Shown: positions 56,508 through 60,045 of the stretch, piece after piece
How the letters are laid out: each line of letters begins with the position of its first letter
How positions within the stretch are numbered: the first letter of the stretch is position 1
Assembly (NCBI GenBank): GCA_002309805.1
Contig: DBYJ01000040.1
Span: 1-60,045, forward strand
DNA: 60,045 nt
Origin: Bacteroidales bacterium UBA1189
GTDB taxonomy: Bacteria > Bacteroidota > Bacteroidia > Bacteroidales > Bacteroidaceae
Reading direction: 5' to 3'
Position numbers and translations under genes: made by a program
The notes under the pieces: model-generated
What the model was told of the DNA's origin: nothing
Database searches by the model: none
Seen by the model: the letters and a program-made list of their open reading frames with translations, nothing else

Positions 56508-56777
56508 ATGTATTTAACCCCAGAGAAAAAACAGGAGATCTTTGGACAATACGGAAAGTCTAACACGGACACTGGTTCTCCCGAGAGCCAGATAGCTTTG
56601 TTCTCATACCGTATTTCCCACCTGACGGAGCACCTGAAGGTGAACCATAAAGATCATAGTACCTCCCGTGCTCTGACGAAGCTGGTTGCCAAGCGTCGCG
56701 CCCTTCTGAACTACTTGAAGGAGAAGGACATCGAGCGCTACCGTGCTATCATCAAGTCTCTCGGCCTCCGCAAGTAA
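56508..56777 (+). CDS. rpsO: Ribosomal protein S15
   Basis: 89 residues, the usual length. MYLTPEKKQEIFGQYGKSNTDTGSPESQIALFSYRI, then HLKVNHKDHSTSRALTKLVAKRRALLNYL, is unmistakable S15. It binds 16S rRNA and organises the platform of the small subunit. It is monocistronic, with its own promoter and a terminator at 56817-56857. The 53-bp leader could fold for feedback control, but nothing decisive is visible. Confidence 0.98.
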   Translation: MYLTPEKKQEIFGQYGKSNTDTGSPESQIALFSYRISHLTEHLKVNHKDHSTSRALTKLVAKRRALLNYLKEKDIERYRAIIKSLGLRK

Positions 56778-56816
56778 GGCCCTGCAAGGATTCACAGGTA
56801 CGAAAAACCTCCGCTT

Positions 56817-56857
56817 TGAACCGCAGCCCGCAGAAAGGTTGCGGTTCATTGTTTTTC
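56817..56857 (+). terminator. Terminator after rpsO
   Basis: TGAACCGCA (56817-56825) and TGCGGTTCA (56840-56848) form a 9-bp stem followed by TTGTTTTT. Confidence 0.85.
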
Positions 56858-56895
56858 TGCACGTAGTGTTGTTTTTCTTCTGATTGTGAGTTTCT

Positions 56896-58986
56896 TCAGA
56901 ACGTATACCGAAGCTGAAGGGCAAGGTCCTCGGCGTGGTTCTGGGGAATCAGGTCGGCATCCGAGCCGATTTCATCACGGTCGAAGAAGTGCGTCCATCC
57001 CACCTTGACGGTGAAGGCCAGGCTGTTTAGCACTTTACAGTCTGCCATCAGCGCCCCACGCAGTCCCTGCCCGTAGTACGAACGGTAGTTATAGGCATAG
57101 AGCAGTCCGCGCTCATAGCCGTAGAGGCGCGCTGCCCAAGCCGTCGTGTGGAACCACGAGAGCTCGCCATTGACGTGAACGGGCTTTACGGGATGCGTCC
57201 ACGTCACCCTGTCGGCTACGCGGAAACCATAGTCCACCTTCTCGGCATTCACCTGGCAGTAGTCCACCGTGCCCAGCATACGCCACGAAGGTGCCAGCGC
57301 CACATCGGTCTGCAGGCGGATGCGCTGCGTCACCTCACGGAATAGCCCATCGAACGAATAGCCTGATAACACATTGCGTTCCTTCACCTTACACCGATAG
57401 CGGGCAAGCACCGAAAGCCCCTCGTTCGGGCTGTAGAGGGCCGAGGCCATCAGGTCGGCCCCCTTCGAAGGCTCGTCCACCCGATAGCGCGGCTCAGGAA
57501 ATCGGAACAGGTCGGCATAGGCATTGAACCTCCAGTGGCGCAGGCGCTGCACGTCCACCCCCAGATAGAGGCCCCGCTCGTTCCTCACCTCGCTCCCCTC
57601 GCGGAAGGCGTTGGACTGGAGGCCCCAATAGTTGCGCGAATAATGCCGATGAAGGAGGGTAAACATCACGCGCTCAAAGGGTTCCACGCGCAGGGTGTTC
57701 AGCGTTGCCCAGCCTCCGTTGCCGCTCACAGCCGTCTCGCCGGCAAGGGCGATGTAGCGACGATAGAAGGCATAGTCGGCACTCCAGTTGGTGAAGGTGC
57801 GCCCTTCGGGATAGTAGGTCTTATACGTCAGATGTCCTTTGTTGATGGCATGGTCGTAGCGCTGCCATAGCCCCGTAGCCCCCACGTGGAGCCCGTTCCA
57901 GCTGTATTTCACGTGCCCGCCTGCCATCATGCCGCCCACGTTGCCCGCCTTCTGCATCTCGGGCGTGGTGCGGTGCTTGCCTGTCGTCAGGAAGGTGCTG
58001 ATGGAGTCCTTCACCATCGACGCGTCGTAGCGTCTGTAGGAGGCAAAGCCCGTGACGTCCACCTCCCTGATGCGCACCGTTGCTGCGGCTCCGCGCAGGT
58101 AGTCCGTCTCGTTTGTCCCTCCGTGACGGCTGATGGGCTCTGCCGTGGCTGGGCGCCCCAAATTGCTCAGCATCATATTCTTGCCCAACGCGAAGTTCGT
58201 ATTCATCACCAGTCCCTGCCCGAAGTTCAGGCGGTATGTGCCCAGCGTGAGGTTGCGCAGCCAGCCCAAGTCTTTTACCTGGACGTAACCCGAGTAGAAG
58301 TCAAATCCCTTGCGCCCCAGCAGCTTACCGTCGGGGCCTCGCGTCAGGAAGGGCTCCCCGGCATCCTTCTCCGCAGACAGTCCCCAGAAGAGATGCTCGC
58401 GATAGCGGTAGCTGTAGCGCACCGAGCCATACAGCGCATTGCCCCAGTAGTGACGCGGGGGGTGCTCCTCCCACTCGCTCTGCGTGAAGGGCTGATTCCC
58501 TGCCCGCGTGTAGAAGGGGACGTCCATCCGGCTCATCACAGCGCTCTTTCCCTTCGTCACCCAATCGCAAAAATCGCCCATTTCATCGGACTTTTTCGGC
58601 ACTTCGAAGGTCAGGAAGCAGGCCAGCAGCCGACGGGTGTAGTAGTCGAGTGAGGGGATGAGCGCCAGCCCGCCCGGCGCATGCAGAGGCCCGTCGACGT
58701 CGATATGGAAAAGGATGTCCTCCACCTGACGGGGCGACAGGAAGAACAGCTGCTCCAGCTCCTCGCGCGTGGCGGTGTTGATGCAGATGGGGTGCTCGTA
58801 CCGATAGGCCAGCTCCTCCACAAGGTTCTCCCACTCTGTGCTCTCATCCTCGGCCATGAGGCGCTGCGCCAGCAAGTCGTCCCATACGGAGGCTGGGAGC
58901 GATGTGTTTCTTCCTTGCGCAAGCGCCTCCATTCCCCAGGAAAAGAGGACTAACGACAGGGTCAATGCATTAAAAAGCCTTTTCAT
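56896..58986 (-). CDS. Helix-hairpin-helix outer-membrane barrel protein
   Basis: 696 residues from ATG 58986, with signal peptide MKRLFNALTLSLVLFSWGMEALAQ. Residues about 50-120 resemble a ComEA-like HhH (CINTATREELEQLFFLSPRQVEDIL). The rest alternates aromatic beta strands and ends LQLRYTF with a terminal Phe, typical of an outer-membrane beta barrel. Bacteroidota have a family of this kind, but its function is not established. A longer ORF (to 59382) runs upstream through the divergent promoter and gene and is rejected. The -7 box (58990-58998) is so close that the mRNA may be leaderless. Confidence 0.75.
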   Translation of the reverse strand: MKRLFNALTLSLVLFSWGMEALAQGRNTSLPASVWDDLLAQRLMAEDESTEWENLVEELAYRYEHPICINTATREELEQLFFLSPRQVEDILFHIDVDGPLHAPGGLALIPSLDYYTRRLLACFLTFEVPKKSDEMGDFCDWVTKGKSAVMSRMDVPFYTRAGNQPFTQSEWEEHPPRHYWGNALYGSVRYSYRYREHLFWGLSAEKDAGEPFLTRGPDGKLLGRKGFDFYSGYVQVKDLGWLRNLTLGTYRLNFGQGLVMNTNFALGKNMMLSNLGRPATAEPISRHGGTNETDYLRGAAATVRIREVDVTGFASYRRYDASMVKDSISTFLTTGKHRTTPEMQKAGNVGGMMAGGHVKYSWNGLHVGATGLWQRYDHAINKGHLTYKTYYPEGRTFTNWSADYAFYRRYIALAGETAVSGNGGWATLNTLRVEPFERVMFTLLHRHYSRNYWGLQSNAFREGSEVRNERGLYLGVDVQRLRHWRFNAYADLFRFPEPRYRVDEPSKGADLMASALYSPNEGLSVLARYRCKVKERNVLSGYSFDGLFREVTQRIRLQTDVALAPSWRMLGTVDYCQVNAEKVDYGFRVADRVTWTHPVKPVHVNGELSWFHTTAWAARLYGYERGLLYAYNYRSYYGQGLRGALMADCKVLNSLAFTVKVGWTHFFDRDEIGSDADLIPQNHAEDLALQLRYTF

Positions 58987-58989
58987 GGT

Positions 58990-58998
58990 GCAAAAATA
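58990..58998 (-). promoter_or_regulatory. -7 box 3 bp upstream of the HhH barrel gene
   Basis: The complement reads TATTTTTGC, ending 3 bp before the ATG at 58986. If used, transcription would start at or inside the start codon. Confidence 0.45.
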
Positions 58999-59052
58999 AC
59001 TAAAAAACACAAACAACCCACACGTTTTGTCTCGAAAATGAAACTCTTTGTG

Positions 59053-59060
59053 TACATTTG
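59053..59060 (+). promoter_or_regulatory. -7 box for the DUF4294 gene
   Basis: TACATTTG, 13 bp before ATG 59074. TTTG at 59026-59029 gives a 23-bp spacer, longer than usual. The in-frame ATG at 59038 lies upstream of this box. Confidence 0.5.
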
Positions 59061-59073
59061 CAGCGTGAAACGC

Positions 59074-59658
59074 ATGTATCGACATCTCCTCGTCTTCCTG
59101 TGGCTGGCTGCAACGGCGCTTACAGCCTCCGCCCAGGTCTATACCGACAACGCCCTGCCTGTCGATATCTACGAGGGCGACACCATCCCCGTCATCCACA
59201 TGCGCGACGTCTACATCTTCAGCCCGCCCAAGTTCAAGAACCGACGGATGGAGAAGGAGTACTGGCGCAATGTGCGCGACATCAAGAAGACGCTCCCCCT
59301 GGCGCAGGAGATCCGCGGCGTCATCATCGAAACTTACGAGTACATGCAGACGCTTCCCGACGACAAGGCACGCGAACGCCACATGAAGAAGGTGGAGAAG
59401 GACCTCATGTCCTCCTACACGCCGCGCATGAAGCAGCTGACGCTCCGTCAGGGCAAGATGCTCATCAAACTCGTTGACCGTGAGTGCAATCAGACGGGCT
59501 ACGACCTCATCGTCGTCTTCCGCGGCAAGTTCCGCGCCGGGTTCTACCAGGCCTTTGCCGCCCTCTTCGGCGCCAGCCTCAAGAGCGGTTACGACCCCGA
59601 AGGCGCCGATGCCGAGCTCGAGGAAATCATCTGGCTCGTCGAGAACGACATCCTCTGA
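59074..59658 (+). CDS. DUF4294 exported protein
   Basis: 194 residues with signal peptide MYRHLLVFLWLAATALTASA. The core (IPVIHMRDVYIFSPPKFKN, RRMEKEYWRNVRDIKKTLPLA, LIKLVDRECNQTGYDLI, FYQAFAALFGASLKSGYDPEG) matches DUF4294, a periplasmic family restricted to Bacteroidota, of unknown function. The start is placed after the -7 box. It is divergent from the HhH barrel gene, with an intergenic space under 90 bp. Confidence 0.8.
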   Translation: MYRHLLVFLWLAATALTASAQVYTDNALPVDIYEGDTIPVIHMRDVYIFSPPKFKNRRMEKEYWRNVRDIKKTLPLAQEIRGVIIETYEYMQTLPDDKARERHMKKVEKDLMSSYTPRMKQLTLRQGKMLIKLVDRECNQTGYDLIVVFRGKFRAGFYQAFAALFGASLKSGYDPEGADAELEEIIWLVENDIL

Positions 59659-59713
59659 GGCATTTCTCCCGTCGTCTCCCCCATCGCCTCATTCCTAATT
59701 TCTGCTTTTGCTT

Positions 59714-59747
59714 TTTCGCGCGTATAAGCGCGCGTACGCGCGCGAAA
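59714..59747. terminator. CG-alternating hairpin after the DUF4294 gene
   Basis: TTTCGCGCG (59714-59722) and CGCGCGAAA (59739-59747) pair perfectly. The interior is also largely alternating purine-pyrimidine, so the DNA could adopt Z-form. A T-run precedes, not follows, on the plus strand, so a terminator reading to the left is as likely. Confidence 0.45.
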
Positions 59748-59922
59748 TCATGCCAGATGGCGCACATGTCATCTGCGGACCCCGACGCGCTCAGACGCGA
59801 GAAAAACCGCCTTAAATCGCGCGCCGTGCAAAGCGTGGGGATTCCACCGACAAGCCGCCTTCAAATCCTGGGCATCGGCACGAGGAAGGAGCGATGCGAA
59901 GGAGAGAGAGAACAGCCGTAGA

Positions 59923-59954
59923 GGTCATGAGGTCATGAGGTCAACAGGTCATTT
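59923..59954 (+). repeat. Four GGTCANNN octamers
   Basis: GGTCATGA, GGTCATGA, GGTCAACA, GGTCATTT, in exact 8-bp register. The third is identical to the GTCAACAR family. Confidence 0.75.
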
Positions 59955-60045
59955 TCGTTTTAGTATTCCGGGGGAAGAGGGAGAGAAGAGGCGGGGAGCG
60001 GAAAACCGTAATTTCAGAGGGGCGATTTTTGAGTGTATTATTATT

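Larger units (their letters stand above)
59659..60045. other. Gene-poor end of the window
   Basis: 387 bp without a convincing gene. It begins with a 7-bp-like CATTCCTAATTTCTG stretch, then the CG-alternating hairpin (59714-59747), then a GC-rich segment and the GGTCATGA octamers. An ORF at 59484-59921 overlaps DUF4294 in another frame and lacks any recognisable feature. Confidence 0.5.

Noticed and set aside
58987..59382. N-terminal extension of the HhH barrel protein
   Set aside because: It passes through the divergent promoter region and is antisense to DUF4294; the signal peptide begins at 58986.

Overview
The window comes from a member of the Bacteroidota, most likely Prevotella or a close relative. 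Promoters follow the Bacteroidota pattern TTTG-N19/20-TAnnTTTG, genes show no clear Shine-Dalgarno sequences, and the gene content is typical of the group: type III glutamine synthetase, LL-diaminopimelate aminotransferase, families GH29, GH97 and GH109, a C10 cysteine protease, and several Bacteroidota-only families of unknown function.

Layout. 0-9 kb: a phosphoesterase, a secreted fucosidase-like GH29 enzyme, a sirtuin, two FKBP isomerases, and a fusion of a class-I glutamine-amidotransferase-like peptidase with a membrane dipeptidase. 8.85-9.19 kb: a MITE-like element with 17-bp terminal inverted repeats and an internal array of 22-bp palindromic units. 9.3-31.6 kb: a long run of plus-strand nitrogen genes, glnK-amtB, then asnB-glnN-gltB-gltD-dapF-dapL-carA-carB-guaA-pyrG, with gaps of 51 bp or less from asnB onward. 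Most of these enzymes make or spend glutamine. 32-41 kb: a secreted SGNH hydrolase, GH109, a DUF2795 protein, a C10 protease, tRNA-Leu and GH97. 41-60 kb: mainly housekeeping and envelope genes (apbE, mntP, DUF6048/DUF6452, a glycosyltransferase, rnr, an epimerase, pepP, lipoproteins, typA, rpsO, a helix-hairpin-helix outer-membrane protein, DUF4294).

Two findings stand out. First, glnK-amtB and asnB are each preceded by a strong promoter, a very short ORF packed with Asn and Gln codons, and a terminator hairpin. The first leader has a complete set of mutually exclusive pairings (1:2, 2:3, 3:4) like a classical attenuator. This suggests that charging of tRNA-Gln or tRNA-Asn controls nitrogen assimilation. 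A second structured segment with its own strong terminator follows before asnB.

Second, a 69-75 bp palindromic element lies in frame inside the amidotransferase/dipeptidase fusion, asnB and carA, and twice in tandem at the carB N-terminus. Its 3' half is translated in all three forward frames. Its central hairpin, with one bulged A, is kept although the arm sequences differ, so the conserved unit appears to be the nucleic acid and not a protein domain. It sits among 8-bp repeats (GTCAACAR) that also occur elsewhere, alongside a second octamer family (GTGACANN) and 7-bp arrays at gene borders. Everything here was read by eye; no search or folding program was run.
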